Shown: positions 43,734 to 52,629 of the stretch, piece by piece | How positions within the stretch are numbered: position 1 is the first letter of the stretch | Layout of the letters: each line of letters begins with the position of its first letter | Translations under genes and position numbers: made by a program | Assembly: GCF_030010375.1 (NCBI RefSeq) | Contig: NZ_JASCRY010000001.1 | Location: 1,302,001 to 1,366,000, forward strand | From: Flavobacterium yafengii | GTDB lineage: Bacteria > Bacteroidota > Bacteroidia > Flavobacteriales > Flavobacteriaceae | Direction of reading: 5' to 3' | DNA: 64,000 bases | The notes under the pieces: generated by a model | Databases searched by the model: none | What the model saw: the letters and a program-made list of their open reading frames with translations, nothing else | Told to the model about the DNA's origin: nothing

Positions 43734-44672
43734 TTAAAAGGGCAAATCACTATCCGGTTTATCATAGAAAGGTAAATTATCAAATTCACCTAAATGTCCG
43801 GTAAATTTTACTCTAGCATTGCCGAGGCCTCCATAACTATTTTTGGCAACAATAATTTCAGCTTCTCCAGCTGTTGGCGAAGCATCATCATCGTCCCATT
43901 CGTCAATTCTATAATATTCAGGTCTATAGAGAAATAAAATTAAATCGGCATATTTATCTATCGGGGCATGCTTTCTTATATCTGATAATAGTGGGCGTTT
44001 ATAGTAACCGTGTCCGTAAATTTTTTCTTTTAATTGGACAAAGACAATCATAGTAATATTTAATCTTTCAGCTAATTTTTTTAGTTGAAAAGTTATCATC
44101 GCAAGCTCTTTTTTATTTAAGACTTTGTCAACTTTGTCTTTACTATTATTGCCAATTAAATGTAACATGTCAATCATAATTAGATCTACTCCATAATTAG
44201 GACAAATTAATTCGTAAATTTTATGTTCAATATCGGATACAGTAAGAAATGGATAGTCAATAATAAATAAAGGCGCTTCTTCTAGTTCTTCTGTTTTTTG
44301 GGAAATAAGTTCTATTTCATTTTCATTGAGTAAACCTAAACGTAATTTTTCTATATCGATAGTTGTTTGTTGGCGAATAATTCGCGTCATCAATTGTTGA
44401 GCTGTTAATTCTAATGAAAAATAAGCTATTGAGCATTGATTTTCTAAAGTCATTTTATTGATTAATGATAGAGCGAATTCAGTTTTTCCCATTCCGGCAA
44501 CCGCACCAATTAATATTAAATTGGAAGGCTGAAAACCATTGGTAAGGGCATCTAGTTTGTGAAATCCAGAAGGAATTCCCGATGTGCTCTTTTCGTTTTT
44601 GGCAATAATGTCAAGTCTTTCTTTAAGCTCGTCTCCCAATTCTTTTAAGCTTTTAATCTCTATATGATCCAT
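43734..44672 (-). CDS. Stand-alone DnaB-like ATPase domain
   Basis: This 312-residue protein resembles the C-terminal RecA-type ATPase of DnaB: SGIPSGFHKLDALTNGFQPSNL, Walker A GAVAGMGKTEFA, Walker B DLIMIDMLHLI and SDIRKHAPIDKYADLILFLYRP. The N-terminal primase-binding domain of replicative DnaB is absent. It may be an accessory helicase, a KaiC/RadA-like regulator or a phage-derived replication factor. Its promoter has palindrome b, so it is likely controlled with the WYL operon downstream. Confidence 0.85.
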   Translation of the reverse strand: MDHIEIKSLKELGDELKERLDIIAKNEKSTSGIPSGFHKLDALTNGFQPSNLILIGAVAGMGKTEFALSLINKMTLENQCSIAYFSLELTAQQLMTRIIRQQTTIDIEKLRLGLLNENEIELISQKTEELEEAPLFIIDYPFLTVSDIEHKIYELICPNYGVDLIMIDMLHLIGNNSKDKVDKVLNKKELAMITFQLKKLAERLNITMIVFVQLKEKIYGHGYYKRPLLSDIRKHAPIDKYADLILFLYRPEYYRIDEWDDDDASPTAGEAEIIVAKNSYGGLGNARVKFTGHLGEFDNLPFYDKPDSDLPF

Positions 44673-44682
44673 ATTTTTTTAG

Positions 44683-44715
44683 CAAAGGAAATAGAGTTGA
44701 ATGCCAAAATATGGC
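44683..44715 (-). promoter_or_regulatory. Palindrome plus -7 element, copy b
   Basis: Minus strand: palindrome GCCATATTTTGGC (44715-44703), a near-perfect inverted repeat, 12 bp, then TTCCTTTG (44690-44683), one mismatch from TAnnTTTG. The start codon at 44672 is 10 bp further. Confidence 0.75.
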
Positions 44716-44870
44716 GAAGTTTAAAATAGTAAGTAGTTTCTTTTTGATTCCATTAAAATGAAATAAACATTGACCAATACAAAATGTTGCATTACTATTA
44801 ATTATAAATTTTAGTTCGTAAATTTGCGCACTCAATTTTTTGACAACGATTTCATTAATTGAGCAATATT

Positions 44871-46199
44871 ATGGAAAATAGAAAAAAAGTTGCCTTTTAT
44901 ACGCTTGGTTGCAAACTGAATTTTTCGGAAACTTCAACGATTGCACGTTCTATCCAAGACGAAGGTTTTGATCGTGTAGATTTTGAAGAAGTGGCTGATA
45001 TGTATGTAATTAATACCTGTTCAGTAACTGAAAATGCAGATAAACAATTCAAACAGATTGTAAAAAAGGCAATGAAGCTAAATAATAAGGCTTTTGTTGC
45101 AGCAGTAGGTTGTTATGCGCAATTGAAACCGGAGGAATTAGCGGCAGTTGATGGCGTGGATTTAGTTCTTGGCGCAACTGAAAAGTTCAAAATCACCGAT
45201 TATATTAATGATTTGTCCAAAAATGATTTTGGAGAAGTGCATTCCTGCGAAATTGCCGAAGCTGATTTTTATGTGGGAAGTTATTCGATTGGAGACAGAA
45301 CCCGTGCTTTCTTGAAAGTGCAGGATGGTTGTGATTATAAATGTACCTATTGTACGATTCCGTTGGCAAGAGGAATTTCCAGAAGTGATGAATTGGAAAA
45401 TGTGTTGAAAAATGCCTCAGAAATTTCGAAACAAAATATCAAAGAAATTGTTCTTACTGGCGTAAATATTGGAGATTACGGGAAAGGGGAATTTGGAAAT
45501 AAAAAACACGAACATACATTCTTAGAACTAGTTCAGGAATTAGATAAAGTGGAAGGAATCGAAAGATTACGAATTTCGTCTATTGAACCGAATTTATTGA
45601 AAAATGAAACGATAGAATTTGTATCGAAAAGCAGAACTTTTGTACCGCATTTTCACATTCCTTTGCAATCAGGGAGCAACGATATCTTGAAATTGATGAA
45701 ACGTCGTTATTTACGTGAAGTATATACCGAAAGAGTAAATAAAATAAGAGAAGTAATGCCGCACGCTTGTATTGGCGTAGATGTAATTGTAGGTTTTCCT
45801 GGCGAAACAGATGAACATTTTTTAGAAACCTATCATTTTTTGAATGAAATGGATATTTCGTATTTGCATGTTTTCACGTATTCAGAACGTGATAATACGG
45901 AAGCAGCTGACATGAGCGGAGTTGTTCCTGCCAATGTTCGCGCCAAACGAAGTAAAATGTTACGCGGATTATCGGTAAAAAAACGTCGTGCTTTTTACGA
46001 AAGTCAATTGGGAACCAATAGAACTGTTTTGTTCGAAAGTGAAAATAAAGAAGGCTATATTCACGGGTTTACCGAAAATTATGTAAAAGTGAAAACGCCT
46101 TGGAATCCAGAATTAGTCAATACCTTACACGACATTAATTTGACAAAAATTGATGAAGATGGAAGTGTACGAATGGACTTTGTTACTACTATGGTATAG
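44871..46199 (+). CDS. mtaB: tRNA t6A37 methylthiotransferase MtaB
   Basis: This radical-SAM enzyme converts t6A37 to ms2t6A37 in tRNAs that read ANN codons. The N-terminal methylthiotransferase domain has three cysteines for one 4Fe-4S cluster (C14 in TLGCKLN, C50 in NTCSV, C81 in GCYAQ). The radical SAM cluster is C154, C158, C161 in QDGCDYKCTYC, and a TRAM domain closes the 442 residues. The start is ATG 44871; TTG 44859 is an upstream extension. It is divergent from the DnaB-like gene and marks the end of the accessory region. Confidence 0.95.
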   Translation: MENRKKVAFYTLGCKLNFSETSTIARSIQDEGFDRVDFEEVADMYVINTCSVTENADKQFKQIVKKAMKLNNKAFVAAVGCYAQLKPEELAAVDGVDLVLGATEKFKITDYINDLSKNDFGEVHSCEIAEADFYVGSYSIGDRTRAFLKVQDGCDYKCTYCTIPLARGISRSDELENVLKNASEISKQNIKEIVLTGVNIGDYGKGEFGNKKHEHTFLELVQELDKVEGIERLRISSIEPNLLKNETIEFVSKSRTFVPHFHIPLQSGSNDILKLMKRRYLREVYTERVNKIREVMPHACIGVDVIVGFPGETDEHFLETYHFLNEMDISYLHVFTYSERDNTEAADMSGVVPANVRAKRSKMLRGLSVKKRRAFYESQLGTNRTVLFESENKEGYIHGFTENYVKVKTPWNPELVNTLHDINLTKIDEDGSVRMDFVTTMV

Positions 46200-46232
46200 T
46201 TTATAAACATATAAGTCATTTAAGCTTTTAAT

Positions 46233-46345
46233 ATATAAGTCATATAAGCAAAAGATTAAAAAACCACTAAGGGATTAAGTTCATTAAGTTTTACGCTTAA
46301 TTTTCTTAATCCCTTAATGTTTTAAAAAACTTATATGACTTATAT
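46233..46345. repeat. Nested palindromes between convergent genes
   Basis: The outer arms ATATAAGTCATATAAG (46233-46248) and CTTATATGACTTATAT (46330-46345) are perfect 16-bp complements. Inside, TAAGGGATTAAG (46268-46279) pairs with CTTAATCCCTTA (46305-46316). The segment can form a long branched hairpin and probably ends both mtaB and the SDR transcript. A partial direct copy of the outer word lies at 46209-46224. Confidence 0.8.
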
Positions 46346-46357
46346 GGTTGAAAATTT

Positions 46358-47074
46358 TTAAGGATTCGTAGACCAAATACTGCTATTTTTAATGAAAACG
46401 CGTCGGTTTAGTTTCAGTTGTGCGATGATTAATTCGGCCATATCTTCGGCTTGCATGACTTTTTCCGGATTGCCATCAGTCAAATTTAATTCTTTCGCCA
46501 TGTCCGTAGCAACAGTGCTTGGCGTTAATGCCGTCACACGAATATTATGTTTACGAACTTCCTGCATCAACGATTCAGTTAATCCTAAAACAGCAAATTT
46601 AGAAGCACTATAAGCGCTCGTTAACGCATTTCCGCTTAATCCGGCTGTTGAAGAAATATTGATGATATCACCTGTTTGTCTTTCAATCATATTAGGCAAC
46701 ACGGCGCGCGTTACATAATAGGTTCCCATTAAATTTACCTGAATGATGCGTTCCCAATCCGTTGGTTCTAATTCTAAGAATTTTCCAAAAGCAGCTATTC
46801 CTGCATTGTTGATTAAAATGTCAATGCTTCCAAATTCGGCTAAGGCTTTGGCAACGGCAGCGTTTACCGAATTAATATCGGCAACATCAGCGGTTATTGC
46901 CAGTGCTTTTACTCTTAAAGAACGCACTTTTGCCGCTACACTGTCTATTTCTTCTTGTGTTCTGGCAACCAAAATTATATTTACACCTTCTTTGGCTAAG
47001 GCCAAAGCAATCGCTTTTCCAATTCCTTTTCCTGCGCCTGTGATTAGGGCATTTTTATTTTTTAAATCTGTCAT
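46358..47074 (-). CDS. SDR oxidoreductase (FabG-like)
   Basis: This 238-residue short-chain dehydrogenase has the NAD(P) motif [15 protein letters not shown] (about residues 10-24), NNAGIAAFG and the catalytic SST...YSASK ([25 protein letters not shown]). It is close to 3-ketoacyl-ACP reductases, but a specific substrate cannot be given; the window has no other fatty acid synthesis gene here. It is monocistronic and converges on mtaB. Confidence 0.9.
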   Translation of the reverse strand: MTDLKNKNALITGAGKGIGKAIALALAKEGVNIILVARTQEEIDSVAAKVRSLRVKALAITADVADINSVNAAVAKALAEFGSIDILINNAGIAAFGKFLELEPTDWERIIQVNLMGTYYVTRAVLPNMIERQTGDIINISSTAGLSGNALTSAYSASKFAVLGLTESLMQEVRKHNIRVTALTPSTVATDMAKELNLTDGNPEKVMQAEDMAELIIAQLKLNRRVFIKNSSIWSTNP

Positions 47075-47201
47075 TTTATATTATTTGATGCCAATAAAAG
47101 GCTGAGTTTACTGTAAAAGTAGTACGTTTTACATTTGAAATCTATTTTGATTTTCTATTTAATCTAAATTTAACGTTCTGTTATTTTGACTGAAATGAAC
47201 A

Positions 47202-48038
47202 TTATTTTTTATCCAAAGTTAATTTGTAAATATCCGTTTCCAGAGCTTCGGTGTCTTTGTCTTCACAAAGCAGGAACTCGATTTTTTCTTTTGAATTGGT
47301 GTATAAAGTCAATCCTTCGAATTTATGTGTGCTACTAATTTTTTGAGTAAAATCGATTTTCATGGTTTTCAGGTTGATTCTCCCAATCAAACTTCCTAAA
47401 ACTTCACCGTCATCATACGTAGATTCGGTATCTTCGGCTGTGGCTAAAAAATAAATACTGTCATCGACTAAAACTCCATCGGTAAAACTACTGCGTACTC
47501 CTTTTATTTTAGGGAGTTTGTAGGCGTTAGAAAGAATAGTGAAATCATTGGTGAGGTTTTTTCCTTCTATGGTGAAAAGAACATTCTTATTGGAACTACC
47601 GTTGCCGCGATTCAATAAAAACCAACTTTCGCCATTATAGATGGCACCTTCGATGTTGAAATCTTCGGGTTTTATTTCTCCGAAATTTTGCATGACTGCA
47701 TACAAATCGGCGAGGTCATTTGTGGCAATTACCTTTTTATCGCTGGAATTGACTTGTATCATTTTGTTCCTTTTTTCAGTGGAACCGGAACCAAAAATAT
47801 ACAAGCTGTCGCCAAAATAAGTTATGGCTTCAAAATCAGCTTTATCTTTTTTTAGCGTGTTTTCTGTTGGGTTTTCCAGTAATGGATGGCGTTTTAAATC
47901 TTTGGAATCCATTTGATATTCATAAAGAAAACCGCTGTTGTCACCAATAATCAGTAGGGAATTGTCTTTGTAAATGAGTCCGGATGCGGAACCAATGCCG
48001 ATGATTTGAAATAGTAATTCGAGTGTGAATTTTTCCAT
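47202..48038 (-). CDS. Beta-propeller-like protein of unknown function
   Basis: This 278-residue protein is strand-rich: GSASGLIYKDNSLLIIGDNSGFLYEY, DFEAITYFGDSLYIFGSGS, DGVLVDDSIYFLATAED and HKFEGLTLYTNSKEKIEFLLCEDKD recur with roughly even spacing, as in propeller proteins. It resembles uncharacterised flavobacterial proteins (DUF6929 type). No signal peptide is clear. It is divergent from the polyphosphate kinase gene, with repeat copy B between. Confidence 0.65.
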   Translation of the reverse strand: MEKFTLELLFQIIGIGSASGLIYKDNSLLIIGDNSGFLYEYQMDSKDLKRHPLLENPTENTLKKDKADFEAITYFGDSLYIFGSGSTEKRNKMIQVNSSDKKVIATNDLADLYAVMQNFGEIKPEDFNIEGAIYNGESWFLLNRGNGSSNKNVLFTIEGKNLTNDFTILSNAYKLPKIKGVRSSFTDGVLVDDSIYFLATAEDTESTYDDGEVLGSLIGRINLKTMKIDFTQKISSTHKFEGLTLYTNSKEKIEFLLCEDKDTEALETDIYKLTLDKK

Positions 48039-48062
48039 TGTATTTGTTTTGAAAACGAGTGC

Positions 48063-48148
48063 CTAGCCCAGATAGCAGTGGAAATCCTTTTATTATTTTT
48101 CTTTAAAATAATAAAAGATTGCAACGAATAGCTGGAAAATGCTCCTTA
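48063..48148 (+). repeat. Structured intergenic repeat, copy B
   Basis: It runs from CCTAGCCCAGATAGC to GGAAAATGCTCCTT. The central stem CTTTTATTATTTT pairs perfectly with AAAATAATAAAAG. In the outer stem CCAG (48070-48073) pairs with CTGG (48134-48137), where copy A has CCCG/CGGG. It lies between divergent genes. Confidence 0.75.
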
Positions 48149-48189
48149 TAATTTGTTATATTTGAGTTTACAAAGATAAAATATTTCTT

Positions 48190-49071
48190 ATGAAGTCTAT
48201 AAATCCCGATGATTTTAAAGTGATTGGCAAAATTGATTTGGCCAAAATCCCTACGAACTTGTTCAATGAGTCCAGTGAGGATGATAAAGAGGAAAAACTG
48301 GATAAAGTTCAGGCGAAATTGAGCGAGTTGCAGGATGTGATGTATGCGCACAATCGATACGGCGTTTTGATTTGTTTGCAAGGCATGGACACATCGGGGA
48401 AGGATAGTCTGATTCGGGAGGTTTTTAAGGAATTTAATCCGCGTGGTGTTGAGGTGCATAGTTTTAAAACACCCAATTCAACGGAACTGGAACACGATTA
48501 TTTGTGGCGACATTATTTAGCTTTGCCCGAGAAAGGGAAGTTTGCTGTTTTTAACAGAACGCATTATGAGAATGTTTTGGTTACCCGCGTACATCCGGAA
48601 TATATTATGAATGAAAATTTGCCGGGAATTGAAAATGTTTCAGCTATAACGCCACAGTTTTGGGAAGACCGATTGGAGCAAATTAATAATTTTGAGAAAC
48701 ATATCTCGCAAAACGGCACCATTGTTTTGAAATTTTACTTTCACATGAGTAAGGAAGAGCAACGCAAACGCTTGCTACGCCGATTAGAAGAAGTGGAGCA
48801 CCACTGGAAATTTTCGCCCGGAGATTTGAAAGAGCGAGAGCATTGGGATGAATACATGCAGTATTATGAAGAGGCAATTAATAAAACCGCTACCAAAAAT
48901 GCACCTTGGTATATCATTCCTGCTGATGATAAGGAAATGGCCCGTTATGTTGTGGCTAAAATTATCTGGGAAGAAATGCAAAAATATACCGATATAAAAG
49001 AACCGGAATTAGACGATAAAGTAAAAGCTAATTTTGAAATGTATAAAGAGATGTTGAAGGAAGAGCATTGA
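48190..49071 (+). CDS. Polyphosphate kinase 2 family protein
   Basis: This 293-residue PPK2 enzyme transfers phosphate between polyphosphate and nucleotides. Walker A is GMDTSGKDSLIREVF and the Walker B-like motif reads VFNRTHYENVLVTRVHP, close to the NRSHYEDVLV type of class III PPK2. KKFFFHMSKEEQRKRLLRR-like lid residues and ENAPWYIIPADDK follow. Class III enzymes can phosphorylate AMP and ADP; the class here is inferred from motifs. TATATTTG lies before the start as a probable -7 element. Confidence 0.92.
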   Translation: MKSINPDDFKVIGKIDLAKIPTNLFNESSEDDKEEKLDKVQAKLSELQDVMYAHNRYGVLICLQGMDTSGKDSLIREVFKEFNPRGVEVHSFKTPNSTELEHDYLWRHYLALPEKGKFAVFNRTHYENVLVTRVHPEYIMNENLPGIENVSAITPQFWEDRLEQINNFEKHISQNGTIVLKFYFHMSKEEQRKRLLRRLEEVEHHWKFSPGDLKEREHWDEYMQYYEEAINKTATKNAPWYIIPADDKEMARYVVAKIIWEEMQKYTDIKEPELDDKVKANFEMYKEMLKEEH

Positions 49072-49256
49072 TTTAATTGATTTTCTTACGAAAGTTATTT
49101 GAAGTTTATCATTGTATTACGGTACTGTTAGTATGTAAAATTATTGTTTTTATCGCTTTAAAATTCAGCCAACTCTTAGCTTTTTGTTAATATTCAATTC
49201 ATTTAGAGTTTAAATACACGGCATTACTTTGCTTGAAATTTAAACAATCAACCAAG

Positions 49257-50705
49257 ATGAAAAAAATTATTTTACCAATGTTATTTTTAGTATCCTTAAT
49301 CTCATGTGAGAATGATGCTAAATCTTCGAATGAAGCAACTAGTGTTATTTTAGCGAATCAATCTGCGACTCCGGTGTTATTGAAAAAGCAAGCGGGCTTT
49401 GAAAACCTAGAGCTTTTTTCACTAATTGCTTCTGATGATGTTTTGGCAGGAAGCCCAAATTTTGTTTTTGGAGGTTCTGCGGATGGATCAGGATTATTGA
49501 AAAATGCGGATGGTACTTTTACTTTTTTGGTAAATCATGAAGACAATTTTGCGGTATCAAGAGTCACATTCGACAAAACATTCAAACCGACAAAAGGAGA
49601 ATATTTATTGAATTCTAATGGGGGAACTTGGAGGTTATGTGGTGCTACAATGGCTACGGTTGCTGAACACGGTTTTGGTCCATTGTATTTGACTTGTGGA
49701 GAATCTGGTGAAGAATCGCGTACTCATGCCATAAATCCTTTTGGAGATGTTGCTTCTGCTTCGGTTTCTAAAGAATTACCTGCTTTAGGAAGAATAAGTG
49801 CTGAAAATGCTTTACCGTTAAAAGCGTCTGCGTTTGCAGGAAAAACTGTGGTTGTCATTGGAGATGATGATTCAGGAACGTATGGCGGTCAAGTATTTAT
49901 GTATGTTTCAAACACTGTTGGTGATTTAACGAATGGTTCTTTGTACATGATGAAAAGAACGGATAACAATCAGAGAGAGAAAGATATGGTTGTCAATCAA
50001 TCGTACGGTGTTTCTTTTGTGAAAATTGAGAACCATACTACAATGACAGGAGCGGCTATAAATGCCTCTGTAAATACATTGAAAGGAATCAAATTTGGAA
50101 GAGTAGAGGATTTGGACTATAAAAAAGGTACGGATGCCGGAGCAAGAGAAATCTATTTTAATGTTACAGGACAAAATACTTCTGGTGCAAATGCAGATGC
50201 TTCAAGAACAAAATATGGTAGAGTTTACAAATTGAACTTGGATGCAAATAATCCTTTGGTTGGTTCGCTTGAAGTAATTCTTGATGGCGATGACCGTACC
50301 GGAATTGCTGGGAAATTTCAAAATCCAGATAATATTTGTGTGACAAAAAACTATGTTTATGTTCAGGAAGATGCTAATGGTTATGGCGATGAAACGCATG
50401 ACGCTTACATCTACCAATACAATATGGCGACAAAACAATTGAAAGTGGTTGTAGAGTTAGACCACCGTCGTACGGCTACAGATGCTGCTAAGTATAATGT
50501 AGGCGGAACTTCAGGATTAGGAGACTGGGAATATGGGGCAATGATTGATGTTTCAGAACAATTAGGAATCGAAGATACTTTCTTATTGAGTGTTCAGCCT
50601 CATACTTGGAGAGGGACAAAATATAAAGGTGTCGATGGAGGAACAAATCGTCCAAATGAAGACCAGGCAAGTCAAATCGTTTTAATCAAAGGATTAGCAC
50701 GATAA
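49257..50705 (+). CDS. PhoX-like (DUF839) lipoprotein
   Basis: This 482-residue exported lipoprotein has a type II signal with lipobox LISC (C17). The rest resembles DUF839/PhoX beta-propellers, which use calcium and iron to hydrolyse phosphate esters: VLAGSPNFVFGGSADGSG, FLVNHEDNFAVSR, GVGGTSGLGDWEYGAMID-type segments, and FQNPDNICVTKNYVYVQEDANGYG near the C-terminus. Phosphatase activity is not proven. The frame is open eight codons upstream, but ATG 49257 begins the signal. A di-haem peroxidase gene follows after a terminator. Confidence 0.85.
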   Translation: MKKIILPMLFLVSLISCENDAKSSNEATSVILANQSATPVLLKKQAGFENLELFSLIASDDVLAGSPNFVFGGSADGSGLLKNADGTFTFLVNHEDNFAVSRVTFDKTFKPTKGEYLLNSNGGTWRLCGATMATVAEHGFGPLYLTCGESGEESRTHAINPFGDVASASVSKELPALGRISAENALPLKASAFAGKTVVVIGDDDSGTYGGQVFMYVSNTVGDLTNGSLYMMKRTDNNQREKDMVVNQSYGVSFVKIENHTTMTGAAINASVNTLKGIKFGRVEDLDYKKGTDAGAREIYFNVTGQNTSGANADASRTKYGRVYKLNLDANNPLVGSLEVILDGDDRTGIAGKFQNPDNICVTKNYVYVQEDANGYGDETHDAYIYQYNMATKQLKVVVELDHRRTATDAAKYNVGGTSGLGDWEYGAMIDVSEQLGIEDTFLLSVQPHTWRGTKYKGVDGGTNRPNEDQASQIVLIKGLAR

Positions 50706-50732
50706 TTAACCCAATCAAATAGTTACAAATAT

Positions 50733-50768
50733 CCACGGTTTCTTATTAGGAATCGTGGTTTTTGTTTT
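50733..50768 (+). terminator. Terminator after the PhoX-like gene
   Basis: CCACGGTTTC (50733-50742) pairs with GGAATCGTGG (50749-50758) with one mismatched pair, and T-rich sequence follows. Confidence 0.75.
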
Positions 50769-50798
50769 TACAATTTTTTAAAGTTACTCGCATTTATC

Positions 50799-52571
50799 AT
50801 GAAAAACAGTTTCATTTTATTGGTTCTAATTGTATTGTTCTCTTGCCAAAATGCTATTCCTAAGCATGAAACGGTAAATAATGTATTCAAATCAGATATT
50901 CTAAAAGTCATAGATGAAGTTTCTAAACTGGAACATTTAATAAAGCTGAATACTTCGATTGGGCAACTTCAGCAACAATTTCTAAAGGCACACAGCAGTT
51001 ACAAACAAGTGGAAACGATCAGTGAATATTATTTTCCTGCTGTCTCTAAAGCTATAAATGGTCCAGCCTTGGCAGAATTTGAAGAAAATGATGGAAAGAC
51101 TTTGCCTCCCGAAGGATTTCAAGTGATTGAAGAATTTATTTTTCCAACATATAATCCAAAGTCAAAATCCGAATTGCTGAAAGAAATGGGTATTCTATCG
51201 GCTAATTTAAAGCGTTTGGACAAAGTGTCACAGACAAATGAATTCACAGATTCCCACGTTTTTGATGCGATGCGTTTGGAGGTTTTTCGAATAATAACCT
51301 TGGGAATAACAGGATTTGATTCCCCGATTGCTCAAAAATCTATTCCGGAAGCAGCATCAGCATTAGAAAGTATCGAGAAATATTATAAAATCTATGCGGA
51401 TAATTCAACCGATGAATCTTTTCAGAAGGTTTTAAAAACGATTAAAAAAGGCAAGGAATATTTAAAAACAAATACCAACTTTAATGCATTTGACCGCGCT
51501 TTTTTTATTCGAGAAATCGCCAATCCGTTAAGTATCGGTTTGCATAAAACGCAAGTCAGTTTGAAAATTCCTTTTATAAAAGAAACAAGAGGATTAAAAA
51601 CAACTGCGCAGACACTTTTTGATAAAAACGCTTTTGATGTCGAAGCTTTCTCCGCATTTCCAGATTATGAAACAACGCCTGAAAAAATAGAATTGGGGAA
51701 ATTATTGTTCAATGATCCTGTTTTATCAGGAGATAATTCTCGTTCGTGTGCTTCCTGTCACCATTCAGATAAAGCATTCACGGATGGTTTGGAGAAATCT
51801 ATTTCATTAGATGGTAAATCTTTGGTAAAAAGAAATACGCCTACGCTTACCCATATTGCATTTCAGCGTGCTTTCTTCTCAGATTCCAGAGTCAATTATC
51901 TCGAAGATCAGGCCGTAGCGGTAATTATAAATGAAAATGAAATGCATGGTTCTTTGGCAAAATCAGTGGTGGCTTTAAAAAAAGAAGCAAGTTATGTTGC
52001 CAAGTTCAAAAAGGCATTCCCTAAAACAGCAATAAATGAATTTGGGATAAAGAACGCATTGGCATCCTACATAAGATCATTGAGTACTTATGATTCAAAG
52101 TTTGATGAATTTATGCGTGGAGAGGAAAAATTTGATTTAGATGAAATTGCAGGGTTTAATTTATTCACCGGAAAGGCAAAATGTGCTACATGTCATTTTA
52201 TTCCATTAACAAACGGAACGGTTCCACCAAGTTTTATGAAATCAGAAAGTGAAGTGCTGGGCGTTCCTGATAAATATAAAAAATTAGATGCTGATTTGGG
52301 TAAATTTGAATTAACAAAAGCCGAAATTCATCGTAATTCTTTCAAAACACCAACCATAAGAAATGTAGAATTGACGGCGCCTTACATGCACAATGGTGTT
52401 TTTAAAACGATGGAAGAAGTGATTGATTTTTACAATGACGGCGGTGGAAACGGATTGGGGTTTAATTTACAAAACCAAACGTTACCCGAGGACAAATTGA
52501 ATCTTACTGACTTGGAAAAAAAACAGCTTATCGCCTTTATGAAAACATTGACAGATAAAAAGTACTATTGA
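50799..52571 (+). CDS. Imelysin-like / di-haem cytochrome c peroxidase fusion lipoprotein
   Basis: The 590-residue lipoprotein (LFSC, C16) has two parts. Residues about 30-255 are helical and imelysin-like, with GFQVIE (106-111) in place of the GxHxxE metal motif, so histidine is replaced by glutamine. From about 268 it is a MauG/CcpA-type di-haem peroxidase with CASCH (317-321) and CATCH (462-466), and APYMHNG (527-533) near the haem ligand. It would reduce peroxide or oxidise a partner at the cell surface. It follows the PhoX-like lipoprotein. Confidence 0.88.
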   Translation: MKNSFILLVLIVLFSCQNAIPKHETVNNVFKSDILKVIDEVSKLEHLIKLNTSIGQLQQQFLKAHSSYKQVETISEYYFPAVSKAINGPALAEFEENDGKTLPPEGFQVIEEFIFPTYNPKSKSELLKEMGILSANLKRLDKVSQTNEFTDSHVFDAMRLEVFRIITLGITGFDSPIAQKSIPEAASALESIEKYYKIYADNSTDESFQKVLKTIKKGKEYLKTNTNFNAFDRAFFIREIANPLSIGLHKTQVSLKIPFIKETRGLKTTAQTLFDKNAFDVEAFSAFPDYETTPEKIELGKLLFNDPVLSGDNSRSCASCHHSDKAFTDGLEKSISLDGKSLVKRNTPTLTHIAFQRAFFSDSRVNYLEDQAVAVIINENEMHGSLAKSVVALKKEASYVAKFKKAFPKTAINEFGIKNALASYIRSLSTYDSKFDEFMRGEEKFDLDEIAGFNLFTGKAKCATCHFIPLTNGTVPPSFMKSESEVLGVPDKYKKLDADLGKFELTKAEIHRNSFKTPTIRNVELTAPYMHNGVFKTMEEVIDFYNDGGGNGLGFNLQNQTLPEDKLNLTDLEKKQLIAFMKTLTDKKYY

Positions 52572-52580
52572 TAGTAAACA

Positions 52581-52609
52581 AAAAATGCGCTGAAATTCAG
52601 CGCATTTTT
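52581..52609. terminator. Bidirectional terminator
   Basis: AAAAATGCGCTGAA (52581-52594) and TTCAGCGCATTTTT (52596-52609) are perfect complements between convergent genes. Confidence 0.92.
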
Positions 52610-52629
52610 ATAACTAATTCAAAAAAGTT

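Noticed and set aside
44653..44835. 60-residue minus-strand frame upstream of the DnaB-like gene
   Set aside because: It covers the palindrome b promoter and has no protein-like composition; it is a chance frame.
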